From NCBI GenBank assembly GCA_965275915.1, contig CBDHYI010000008.1, positions 372,001 through 436,000 on the forward strand: a stretch of DNA of 64,000 nucleotides, given 5' to 3'. The DNA comes from JBDWFY01 sp965275915. Lineage in GTDB: Bacteria > Pseudomonadota > Alphaproteobacteria > Rhizobiales > Stappiaceae. Of the stretch, positions 43,983 to 52,223 are shown one piece after another (positions within the stretch are counted from its first letter, which is position 1; each line of letters opens with the position of its first letter). Below the pieces are notes generated by a model. It saw nothing but the letters and a program-made list of their open reading frames with translations, had not been told where the DNA came from and did not search any database. The position numbers and the translations under genes are program-made.

Positions 43983-46157
43983 ATGACAATTCAGACAACA
44001 CGCCGAAATTTTCTGAAAGGTACGGCGGCGGCAACCACCGCGCTGGTTATCGGATTGAACAGCCGCGGCGTTCTTGCGGCGGGGTCTTCCGGCGCACAGC
44101 TCAATCCGTTTGTCAAGATCGGTTCGGACGGGACGCTGACCGTGGTCGTCAAGCACTTTGAAATGGGGCAGGGAACCACAACCGGTCTGACGACACTGGT
44201 TGCGGAAGAGCTTGATGTCGATTGGGAAAGTGTCAAGCACGAGTTTGCCCCGGCGGATGGAGAAAGGTACGCCAACCTTTTGTTTGGCGCTCAGGGAACG
44301 GGCGGGTCGACCGCCATGGCAAACTCCTACAAGCAGTATCGGCAGGCAGGAGCTGCAGCGCGCGAAGTCCTTGTCCAGGCAGCGGCAAGAAAATGGGGTG
44401 TCGATTCTGAGACCGTCACCATAGAAAACGGGATGCTGGTCAGCGGCACAAACAGGGCTCACTTTGGTGAGGTGGCGGAGCTTGCAGGCTCCATGACGCC
44501 GTCCAAGGAACCGCGACTGAAGAACGATGCCGATTTGAAACTTATAGGAAGTTCGAAGGTCAGTCGTAAAGACGGTCTAGGCAAGACTAACGGCACGGCG
44601 CAATTCGCCATGGACGTCAAAGTGCCCGGCATGGTGTACGCCGCTGTCATCCACAGCCCGAAATTCGGCGGCAAACTGGTATCGTTTGATGCGGAACCGG
44701 CGAAGTCGGTCTCCGGCTTCATCGATGCCAAGGCGATGCCGAACAATGCCGGTATAGTCGTTTACGGCAAGAACACCTGGGCGATCAAGCAGGCCAAGGA
44801 AGCCATTGAAGCGGAGTGGGACTTTTCGGCCGCTGAAACCCGCAGCACCGACGAAATAGTTGCGGAACATCTCAGACTTCTGGATGAACCGGAATTCCCG
44901 GCGACCAAGGCAACGAATTTCGAGGCCACAGCGGCGGCAATTGAGGGTGCGTCCAAGACTATTGAAGCGGACTACGTGTTTCCGTTCCTCGCCCATGCGC
45001 CTATGGAGCCGCTCAACTGCGTCATCGAACCGACTGAAAACGGGGTTCGCGTACATGACGGGTGTCAGTTCCCGGGCCTGACCCAGCCGACGGTTGCCGC
45101 GATCGTGGGCTTGAAGCCCGAACAGGTGGAAATCAACACGGTGTTTGCGGGCGGTTCGTTCGGACGCAGAGCCAATCCTACCAGCGATTACCAGGCTGAA
45201 GCGGCGATGGCATTTGCGCTGCTGGGTGGCAAAACGCCGGTCAAAACGATCTGGATGCGCGAAGACGATATCCAAGGTGGTTATTTCAGGCCGATGGCAG
45301 CCCATCGGGTGAAGGTTGGCATCGATGATCAAGGTCGGATTACTGGCTGGGATCACAGGATTGCGGCAAAGTCGATCATGAAAGGCACTCCCTTTGAGTC
45401 CTTTATCGTTCATGACGGGGTCGATCACAGTTCTGTTGAGGGACTGTCCGACACGCACTACGCGATTCCCGGATATTCGCTTGGCCTGAGTGATTTCAAA
45501 TCGCCGATTTCAGTGCTCTGGTGGCGGTCGGTCGGTCATACACATACGGCGTTTGCGCTTGAGACGGCCCTTGATATGGTCGCCGAGGAAGCCGGACGTG
45601 ATCCGGTCGAGCTTCGTCTTGAATTGTTGGCCGGCGGTGATGCGGACCAGAAGCGGCTTGCGGATGTTCTTAAACTTGCAGCCGAAAAGGCCGGCTGGGG
45701 CACGCCTGTGCCTGAGGGCCGGGGACGGGGTGTTGCCCTGCATAAGTCGTTCGGGTCCTATGTTGCCCAGATCACGGAGGTCTCCGTGAACGACGGAGCG
45801 GTTAAGATCGAAAAGGTGACGTGTGCTGTCGATTGCGGCATCCCGGTCAATCCCGATGTCATCAGGGCGCAGATGGAAGGCGGTATCGGCTATGGTCTGG
45901 GCGCCGCGATGCGCAATCAGATTACCTTCAGCGAAGGCCTGGTCGACCAGGACAACTTCCCCACTTACGAGCCGATCCGCATGTCGGACATGCCCGATAT
46001 TGATGTCCACATCGTGCCCTCGACCATCGCACCGACCGGTGTCGGAGAGCCTGGAACGCCTCCCGCCGCACCGGCGCTGGCCAATGCGATCAAGGCTGCG
46101 ACCGGACTCCGGGTGACGAAGCTTCCGATGTCGGAAAACGGTGTTGAATTTGCCTAG
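43983..46157 (+). CDS. Molybdopterin subunit of an IorAB-type (Tat-exported) molybdenum hydroxylase
   Basis: The 724-residue catalytic subunit begins with a twin-arginine signal (TTRRNFLKGTAAATTALVIGL, cut near residue 32), so the complex acts in the periplasm. It shows the IorB-type MGQGTTTGLTTLVAEEL block, GGSFGRRA, and the catalytic glutamate E689 in VGEPGTPPAAPA. Such enzymes hydroxylate N-heterocycles or oxidise aldehydes. The cytochrome c subunit that often accompanies this class is not adjacent, and no XdhC/CoxI-type maturation gene is in the window. Substrate unknown. Confidence 0.86.
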   Translation: MTIQTTRRNFLKGTAAATTALVIGLNSRGVLAAGSSGAQLNPFVKIGSDGTLTVVVKHFEMGQGTTTGLTTLVAEELDVDWESVKHEFAPADGERYANLLFGAQGTGGSTAMANSYKQYRQAGAAAREVLVQAAARKWGVDSETVTIENGMLVSGTNRAHFGEVAELAGSMTPSKEPRLKNDADLKLIGSSKVSRKDGLGKTNGTAQFAMDVKVPGMVYAAVIHSPKFGGKLVSFDAEPAKSVSGFIDAKAMPNNAGIVVYGKNTWAIKQAKEAIEAEWDFSAAETRSTDEIVAEHLRLLDEPEFPATKATNFEATAAAIEGASKTIEADYVFPFLAHAPMEPLNCVIEPTENGVRVHDGCQFPGLTQPTVAAIVGLKPEQVEINTVFAGGSFGRRANPTSDYQAEAAMAFALLGGKTPVKTIWMREDDIQGGYFRPMAAHRVKVGIDDQGRITGWDHRIAAKSIMKGTPFESFIVHDGVDHSSVEGLSDTHYAIPGYSLGLSDFKSPISVLWWRSVGHTHTAFALETALDMVAEEAGRDPVELRLELLAGGDADQKRLADVLKLAAEKAGWGTPVPEGRGRGVALHKSFGSYVAQITEVSVNDGAVKIEKVTCAVDCGIPVNPDVIRAQMEGGIGYGLGAAMRNQITFSEGLVDQDNFPTYEPIRMSDMPDIDVHIVPSTIAPTGVGEPGTPPAAPALANAIKAATGLRVTKLPMSENGVEFA

Positions 46158-46197
46158 GTGTGACTTCTAAGAAGGTTGGTCAATTGATTGATCGCGT

Positions 46198-46229
46198 CCG
46201 GCGTCTCCGCTTCAGTCCGGAGGCGCCGG
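46198..46229. terminator. GC-rich hairpin between convergent genes
   Basis: CCGGCGTCTCCG and CGGAGGCGCCGG can form a 12-base stem with one wobble around an eight-base loop. It lies 40 bases after the molybdenum subunit gene and 25 before the end of the DUF2336 gene. Only a short T-run follows (GTTTCG), so it is a probable but weak terminator. Confidence 0.55.
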
Positions 46230-46253
46230 GTTTCGAAAGAGAACGCGTGTGCT

Positions 46254-47321
46254 TCAGCAAAATGCGATCGTGGTGGGCGGTTCGCCGTGTTTTGCGATAT
46301 AAGATGCACGAAGGCCTTTGAACTGCTGTACGCTGTTCAGGATCTGCCGATCCGTGCGATCGAGCCAGGCGCAGCGTTCTTCCAGGAAACGCTGATAGGT
46401 TTTGTGGTTGATGCCTGTGTTCAGCATCATCCTTGCCACAGTCGTTGCCGCGTCGGACTTCAGCGTGTTGGCGATTGATTGTTCAGTCATGTTGAACTGG
46501 CGCGCAAGCAACCAGATAACCGACATCATGTTTTTTTGTGACAGAAGCGCAAGCAGGATGGAATCCATCGTCAATTCGCCGCTTGCGATATGAACCTGGG
46601 CTTCGTGGCGGGACAGCTTGAGGGAGTCGACTTCAATGACCTCGTCCGATGCCGTAATGATCGCCTGTTCAGCCATTACGTCCAGGGTATCGTTCTCAAA
46701 TGCCTGAGTGAGTGACAGCGGGATCAAAGGACAGTCGGTTTCAATAATCAGGCGGATATCTTTGCGGAAGGCTTCGTCCTCGAGGCAGCGTTTTGCAAAG
46801 AGGGCTAAAAGGCCCGAATCCGTCTGCACATGAATGAGCATGGCAAGCAGCGCTTTGGCCGAGAAATCAGTCCCAAGATTTTGCAGCAGCATCGCCAGAA
46901 CAGGCATGTTGCCCCGCGCAATGAGCGGCTCAACGACCATCTCTCTGACGGTTTTGCGGCAGGCAATGGCGAAGCGATGGGCGTTGGAGCAGGTTCGAAC
47001 CACGTTCGCCAGTTCGTTGTCCGAAACGACGGGTGAATATCTCAAGACCGGTTCGCTGATCTCAAAAGGTTCCCGTGAAAGCCGGTTGGCAAGCGCCGAT
47101 GTGATTCGGTCGGTTTTGGCAAGACGCACGACGATGTCGAGGCGGGCTTCGGCGCTAAGCTGGTCAAACAGATCAAGGACGATGGCCGAGAAAAGCTGTT
47201 TCTCTGTCTCGGTCGGCTCCATCTCGCCATTTCCGGCATATTGAGCGCTGATCGTGCTGATAAGTTTCGAACGGGCTTCAGGATCCCGGGCTCTGGCTAA
47301 TTCCTCAAGTTGCGTTTTCAT
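46254..47321 (-). CDS. DUF2336 domain-containing protein
   Basis: The 355-residue all-helical protein matches the alphaproteobacterial DUF2336 family, recognisable by its N-terminal block (FSAIVLDLFDQLSAEARLDIVVRLAKTDRITSALANRLSREPFEISEPVLRYSPVVSD, in parts) of HEAT-like helices. It is soluble, without signal or membrane segment. Its function is unknown; related proteins appear near chemotaxis and cell-cycle regulators. A CheZ-like gene lies 376 bases upstream on the same strand. Confidence 0.8.
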   Translation of the reverse strand: MKTQLEELARARDPEARSKLISTISAQYAGNGEMEPTETEKQLFSAIVLDLFDQLSAEARLDIVVRLAKTDRITSALANRLSREPFEISEPVLRYSPVVSDNELANVVRTCSNAHRFAIACRKTVREMVVEPLIARGNMPVLAMLLQNLGTDFSAKALLAMLIHVQTDSGLLALFAKRCLEDEAFRKDIRLIIETDCPLIPLSLTQAFENDTLDVMAEQAIITASDEVIEVDSLKLSRHEAQVHIASGELTMDSILLALLSQKNMMSVIWLLARQFNMTEQSIANTLKSDAATTVARMMLNTGINHKTYQRFLEERCAWLDRTDRQILNSVQQFKGLRASYIAKHGEPPTTIAFC

Positions 47322-47446
47322 TGTGTCTCTCAGGCGCGTGACTCAACGTCATTAACAGCGCAAAACATTACAAATTGTCTAAAATTGTCCCGATTTCCGC
47401 GCAATTCGCAACAATGTGCCCAAGTGGCAACGATCATTAGCCGTCT

Positions 47447-47655
47447 AGGGTATGGCCCTATAAATATACTTGAAATGGCGCAGCAGATTGACGCCGTTTG
47501 TCCGTCCTTTGGGATATGGCCGATTGATCCGGCTACAGCGTTGCAGGTTCTTGAAAACCGGATGGTTTCCTGCGGATTTGCGACCCGTATTCAAACGGCA
47601 CGATCCGAACAAATCGGCTCATACCATTTTAAGTATATTTATGAGTCCATACCCT
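47447..47655. repeat. Palindromic repeat, family B copy 2 (complete)
   Basis: This 209-bp element in the gap between the DUF2336 and CheZ-like genes begins AGGGTATGG and ends CCATACCCT. The inverted ends align over about 32 bases with few mismatches (ATAAATATACTT and its near complement included). Inside, GCCGATT pairs with AATCGGC, and the core GAAAACCGGATGGTTTC lies at 47550-47573. Most of it is repeated at 19650-19820. The core 24-mer is also in both family-A elements. Confidence 0.75.
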
Positions 47656-47697
47656 GGGGTATGGCGGGAAGACCGTGACCGGTTCGATGCCGGATGA

Positions 47698-48816
47698 TCA
47701 GTTGAAAAGAGCCAGACGATCGCCCTGCGAGAGGGCTTTTATGGGATCGTCGCCGGCTTCATCGGCGTCTGTGGCCAATTCCTCACCCGTGGAGGCTTCG
47801 ATCGCTTCTTGAGCCGCCGCAACCGCTTCGTCAGCGGAATCAAGTTCCCAGTTGATCTCGTCTTCCTCTGTGGAGGTGTCGTCAGCCTCCGATTGCGGTT
47901 CACCGGCGGTGTCCGATCTGGACGCATCCTCGTCGACACCGCTCTCAGTGGCAACAATTTCCTCGACTTCTATCGTGTCAAAATCGATATCGGAGATATC
48001 GTTCTCGGTCATCGGGGCATCTTGCGTTGCCGCCTCTTCGTCGAAGGAAGCGCTGTCTTCGCCCAAAAGCGCGTCGACGGCATCCTGGCAAACGCCCTTG
48101 CCGTCCAGCTGCGGGCCATTGAGAAGATGGGCATCCGGACGGTTGTCCATCGACGTCTCGTCTTCCGCCGGGGCCGGGAGCTCCGATATGGTTTTGTCTT
48201 TGTTTTCCTCGCTTCGGATATCGACTTCCATATCCTCGCGCGTCCAGATTTCCATCATCGCGTTTATGCGCGTTTCCAGATAGCGAAGAACCTGGACGAC
48301 TTTCTGCGTTCTTTGGCCGGTCAGGTCCTGGAACGAACAAGCCATGAAAATTTCCGTCGAGAGCGCATCGATCTGATCGCAAAACGCGTCTCCGGCACCT
48401 TCCTCGCGCAGACTCCAGGCCACTTCCTGAATTTTTTCCGCGTTATTCAGAATGTTCTGCGTTGCCGTTTCCGTCTGGGTTACAATGGCATCAAGCTCGT
48501 CTGAAGCGATCGTGAACCTGTTGCCATCTTCGGACTCGTGCTTAATCTGTTGAATTTCAAGCTTTGTCCGCACGATCGCATCATGCATGTCGGCCAGATC
48601 CAACCGGACCCGATCGATATCCGGCACCGACCGCTCGCGCTTCATGGACCGGCTCAGTTTCTGAATTGCATCGAGCAGCATGTTGGTATCTGCATGCCGG
48701 TTTCTTTTGGCGAATTCGCTCAGGAACCATCGACCGCGGCCGGTTTCCATCACGGCGGCTTCGATGGCCTCGTAGTCTTCTTCACGATAGGGTGAGGGAG
48801 GTATACCGGTTGCCAT
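47698..48816 (-). CDS. CheZ-like phosphatase family protein with acidic C-terminal tail
   Basis: The 372-residue protein has a helical N-terminal half with the CheZ active-site helix SFQDLTGQRTQKVV. Asp164 and Gln168 keep the D-x3-Q spacing of the CheZ catalytic pair that dephosphorylates CheY-P. The second half (about 200-372) is very acidic, low in complexity and probably disordered, ending in a short ALSQGDRLALFN peptide that may be a docking motif. No other chemotaxis genes are in the window. It could act on a different receiver protein. Confidence 0.72.
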   Translation of the reverse strand: MATGIPPSPYREEDYEAIEAAVMETGRGRWFLSEFAKRNRHADTNMLLDAIQKLSRSMKRERSVPDIDRVRLDLADMHDAIVRTKLEIQQIKHESEDGNRFTIASDELDAIVTQTETATQNILNNAEKIQEVAWSLREEGAGDAFCDQIDALSTEIFMACSFQDLTGQRTQKVVQVLRYLETRINAMMEIWTREDMEVDIRSEENKDKTISELPAPAEDETSMDNRPDAHLLNGPQLDGKGVCQDAVDALLGEDSASFDEEAATQDAPMTENDISDIDFDTIEVEEIVATESGVDEDASRSDTAGEPQSEADDTSTEEDEINWELDSADEAVAAAQEAIEASTGEELATDADEAGDDPIKALSQGDRLALFN

Positions 48817-48920
48817 GATATCCGCTTCGGCCTAGTTTTGCGCCGTTGACCGGCGTGCAGGATCTGTTCCGTTACTGTTCAGCGCGATTTTGTCTATCAA
48901 TTCGTTAATATGAGATTATC

Positions 48921-50132
48921 GTGTCTGAGAAATACGAGGAAATCACAGCAAATCGCTCGTTTTTACTAACTAAAGTCTCCCTTTTGTTTGCCGGACAGTT
49001 CGCGGGCGTCGGAATATTCTTGCCGTTTTTTCCGATTTTCCTGTCCGATCGTGGATTTTCCGATGTCGATATCGGACTGTTGCTGGCCGCACCCATGATT
49101 ACGCGCGTCCTGTGTGTGCCGTTTCTGACGGCCATAGCCGATAAATCCGGGCGCCGGCGAAAGGCGATCCTGATTTACAGCCTGCTGTCCGCGCTGGTGT
49201 TTGCCGGCCTTTATTTCACCGGTGACTTTTGGGCCGTGTTTGCCATTCTGCTCTTGGCATCGGCCTGTTGGACGACACTGACGCCGCTGTCGGATGCTTA
49301 TGCCGGCGATGTTGTTACCGCGGCCGGGGCTGATTACGGCAAAATGCGTTTATGGGGCTCAATTGCCTTTATTGCCGCAACGTTTCTTGGTGGCATGATC
49401 CTGGAGAACTGGCATAGCCGGTTTGTTGTCGACAGTATGATCCTGTCGCTGGTTGCCATGGCCGTTATCTGTCTGTTTTTGCCTCACATTCCCACTGATA
49501 AAAACGGGGAGCGTGACTTGGGCACAGTTCCGGGAGCGGCATGGTCCGGTGGGCTGATGGCACCGCAGTTTTTGCTTCTGCTGCTGATTGGAGCCGCTAT
49601 CCAGGCCAGCCACGGAGTTTATTACAATTTCGGCTCAATCTTCTGGCGCGAGCTTGAAATCTCCGGAACGGTCATCGGTATCCTGTGGGCGGTCGGTGTT
49701 GCGGTTGAGGTCGGCCTGTTCTGGATCGCCGGCCGTCTCAATGCGTATATCACGCCGGCGGGATATTTGTGTCTGGGAGGGGTTTCCGCCCTGATCCGCT
49801 GGGTCAGCTTTCCTTACATTGAATGGCTGCCCGGGATCGTCGCAATGCAGTGTCTGCACGGCTTGAGCTTTGGTGCAACCCACCTGGGCACCATCGGGCT
49901 GGTGCGCCAGATGATTCCGGCACAGCTTGCCGGAACCGCGCAGGGTATCAACACAACGCTGATTGGTGCCGTAACGGCTGTTGTTATGGTGTTCTCCGGA
50001 AGCCTTTACAGCATCGGTCCCGCTACGGCCTTTCTGTCCATGGCGGGCCTTGTTACCGGCAGTTTGTTGGTGCTTCTTTTCGCGACCCGCCATCAAATGT
50101 TTCAATCCAAACACGATACCCTAGCCCCATAA
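48921..50132 (+). CDS. MFS transporter (HcaT/LacY-like permease family)
   Basis: The 403-residue inner-membrane protein has 12 hydrophobic segments and the MFS loop DKSGRRRKA after helix 2. The start GVGIFLPFFPIFLSDRGFSDVDIG and the GKMRLWGSIAFI motif place it with the PPP/HcaT-type MFS_1_like group. It begins at GTG 48921 with only a weak ribosome site. Its 3' end overlaps the end of dgcA by 12 bases in convergent orientation. The substrate is not known; a link to D-glutamate is only positional. Confidence 0.82.
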   Translation: MSEKYEEITANRSFLLTKVSLLFAGQFAGVGIFLPFFPIFLSDRGFSDVDIGLLLAAPMITRVLCVPFLTAIADKSGRRRKAILIYSLLSALVFAGLYFTGDFWAVFAILLLASACWTTLTPLSDAYAGDVVTAAGADYGKMRLWGSIAFIAATFLGGMILENWHSRFVVDSMILSLVAMAVICLFLPHIPTDKNGERDLGTVPGAAWSGGLMAPQFLLLLLIGAAIQASHGVYYNFGSIFWRELEISGTVIGILWAVGVAVEVGLFWIAGRLNAYITPAGYLCLGGVSALIRWVSFPYIEWLPGIVAMQCLHGLSFGATHLGTIGLVRQMIPAQLAGTAQGINTTLIGAVTAVVMVFSGSLYSIGPATAFLSMAGLVTGSLLVLLFATRHQMFQSKHDTLAP

Positions 50133-51104
50133 GGCCGACTCCGGCGGCATCATCAGGCTGCCTTCGAAACGGATGCCGGCTTCGCGGTCTTTCGCCAGGA
50201 GCAGAGGCCCGTCAAGATCGACAAAATCCGCAAACTGGGCGACCAGCATTGCCGGAGCCATGGCGAGCGATGTGCCGACCATGCAGCCGGTCATGATCTT
50301 ATAGCCGAGTTCTTTTGCCCGTTTTGCCATATCAAGCGCTTCAGTCAGTCCTCCGGCTTTGTCCAGTTTGATATTGACCGCCTGGTAACGGTCGCGGAGC
50401 GGCTCAAGATCGGTGAGCGTATGAAGGCTTTCATCGGCGCAGATCAGCGTATTTGCGTCTATTTCACGGAGCAGGGCGTCGTTTTCCGCAGGGAGGGGTT
50501 GTTCGATAAGGGCCACCCCCACTTTTTCGGCTGCCGAAAGGTGCTGCTCAAAATTATCGGCTGACCAGGCTTCGTTGGCATCGATGATCAGCATGCTGTC
50601 CGGGGCGCCTTCGCGGACTGCGCTCAGGCGCTCCTCATCGCCCTCGCCAGCCAGTTTGACCTTGAGCAGCGGCCGGGAGGCCGATTTTTCGGCCATTTCC
50701 TTCATGGACTGAGGTGAGCCGACGCTGAGCGTATAGGCTGTCGTGACCGATTGCAGAGCTTCGATCCGGGCAATTGCCGCAGGCGTGACGCCCCCCTTTT
50801 TCGCTTCCAGGTCCCACAACGCACAATCGATCGCATTGCGGGCAGCGCCCGGCGGCAGCAGCCGGCGTAATGTCTGCCGGTCAATCCCGGCTTCAATCCG
50901 GTCCCCGACGGAGATAATCTGGTCCCGGACGCTGTCTGCGGATTCGCCATAGCGGGCATATGGAACGCATTCACCCCGTGCCGTCACGGAGCCGTCAGTC
51001 AGCGTAACCACCACCACGACCGCCTCTGTCCGGCTGCCGCGGGATATGGCGAATGTTCCGGCAATCGGCCAGGCTTCGGAGGTAACGTCAAGTGCAATCG
51101 GCAT
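50121..51104 (-). CDS. dgcA: Enolase-superfamily N-acetyl-D-glutamate racemase / dipeptide epimerase (DgcA)
   Basis: The 327-residue enzyme belongs to the muconate-lactonising/dipeptide-epimerase group. The KxK pair (K148, K150), metal ligands D175, E201 and D224 and the opposite lysine K246 (NIKLDK) are all present. Alone it would be called L-Ala-D/L-Glu epimerase. Coupled by a one-base overlap to a DUF1611 protein, it matches DgcA, which epimerises N-acetyl-D-glutamate in the D-glutamate degradation route of marine bacteria. Both readings are plausible, the pair favouring DgcA. Confidence 0.75.
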   Translation of the reverse strand: MPIALDVTSEAWPIAGTFAISRGSRTEAVVVVVTLTDGSVTARGECVPYARYGESADSVRDQIISVGDRIEAGIDRQTLRRLLPPGAARNAIDCALWDLEAKKGGVTPAAIARIEALQSVTTAYTLSVGSPQSMKEMAEKSASRPLLKVKLAGEGDEERLSAVREGAPDSMLIIDANEAWSADNFEQHLSAAEKVGVALIEQPLPAENDALLREIDANTLICADESLHTLTDLEPLRDRYQAVNIKLDKAGGLTEALDMAKRAKELGYKIMTGCMVGTSLAMAPAMLVAQFADFVDLDGPLLLAKDREAGIRFEGSLMMPPESALWG

Positions 51105-52114
51105 CAGGCGGTATCCAGTTTCTTAACGTGCGCGACAATATTGGCGCAGCCGAACCGGAACGGATCGGATGCGGGCACGTCATGCTCGGTCCCGGCCTGT
51201 TCGATCACCCTCTTTGCGTCTTCCTCCGGGAGCGCAGCGGTGTTGATGGCTATGCCGACGCAGTGAATGGCCGGGTTGGTCAGCCGGCCGCATGACACTG
51301 TGTGGTCTATGACCTCCTGAATGCTCGGCAGAGGCTGGGTGACACCGCGCATCGCGGTTCGGGTCGGTTCGTGGCAAACGACAAAGGCATCGGGTTGGCT
51401 GCCATGCAGAAGACCGAGGCTGACCCCGGCAAATGAGGGATGAAACAGCGAACCCTGTCCTTCCACAACATGCCAGTGGTCCTGTGCGGCATCGGGTGAG
51501 AGCCACTCCGCGGCGCCGGAGATGAAATCCGCAACGACGGCATCCAGAGCCACACCGCGGCCGGAAATGAAAATACCGGTCTGCCCGGTTGCGCAAAAAT
51601 CGGCGTTCATTCCCTGCCTGCGCATTTCCGCTTCAAGCGCCAGGGCGGTGTATTTCTTGCCGACCGAACAGTCGGTCCCGACTGTCAAAAGCCGTTTTCC
51701 GCTGCGTTTCGTGCCTTTCCCGGTGGCAAATGTTCTGTCCGAATGCCGGACATCGAACAGGGAACACCCGCTTTTTTCCGCCGCGAGCCGGATACGGTCA
51801 TTGTCGGAGAGCCGCGAGTGCAGCCCCGAGGCGATATCAAGGCCGGCCTCAAGCGCCGCCACAATGCTGTCGACCCAGTGATCGGGCAGAACGCCGCCCG
51901 CGTTCACCGCTCCGATAACCATCGTTTTCGCGCCGGACTGCCGCGCCTGTTCCGGCGTTATGTCCGGAAGCCCCGAATCGGCTGCGCAGCCGGGCAATCT
52001 GTACTGCCCAAGACACCAGTCTTCCCGCCAATCGACGATACCAAGACCGGTTTTAGCAGCCAGTTTGTCGGGGACATCGCCAAAAAACAGCAGATAAGGT
52101 GGCTTAATTTCCAT
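51104..52114 (-). CDS. dgcN: DUF1611-family D-glutamate N-acetyltransferase (DgcN)
   Basis: The 336-residue protein belongs to DUF1611. It has a Rossmann-like N-terminal domain and a P-loop-type segment TVGTDCSVGKKYTALALEAEM (about residues 145-165), followed by CATGQTGI and the VVEGQGSLFHPSF motif. In marine proteobacteria DgcN acetylates D-glutamate, and DgcA then converts the product. The start at 52114 has GGAG upstream. It overlaps dgcA by one base. A DgcR-type regulator is not adjacent. Confidence 0.75.
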   Translation of the reverse strand: MEIKPPYLLFFGDVPDKLAAKTGLGIVDWREDWCLGQYRLPGCAADSGLPDITPEQARQSGAKTMVIGAVNAGGVLPDHWVDSIVAALEAGLDIASGLHSRLSDNDRIRLAAEKSGCSLFDVRHSDRTFATGKGTKRSGKRLLTVGTDCSVGKKYTALALEAEMRRQGMNADFCATGQTGIFISGRGVALDAVVADFISGAAEWLSPDAAQDHWHVVEGQGSLFHPSFAGVSLGLLHGSQPDAFVVCHEPTRTAMRGVTQPLPSIQEVIDHTVSCGRLTNPAIHCVGIAINTAALPEEDAKRVIEQAGTEHDVPASDPFRFGCANIVAHVKKLDTA

Positions 52115-52223
52115 ATGTATACACTCCGGAGCGTGACCGTGTCGTTTACGCGCTTTACCTTAACGGTTGCGCGAAGGTATACGAAAAGGCAATGATTTTT
52201 GCGAGCGGACACCTGATATTCTT

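Noticed and set aside
50110..50130. ATACCCTA and, at 63746, TAGGGTATGG as further family-B ends.
   Set aside because: Only 8-10 bases match and nothing else of the repeat is present. The first lies within coding sequence of the MFS gene.
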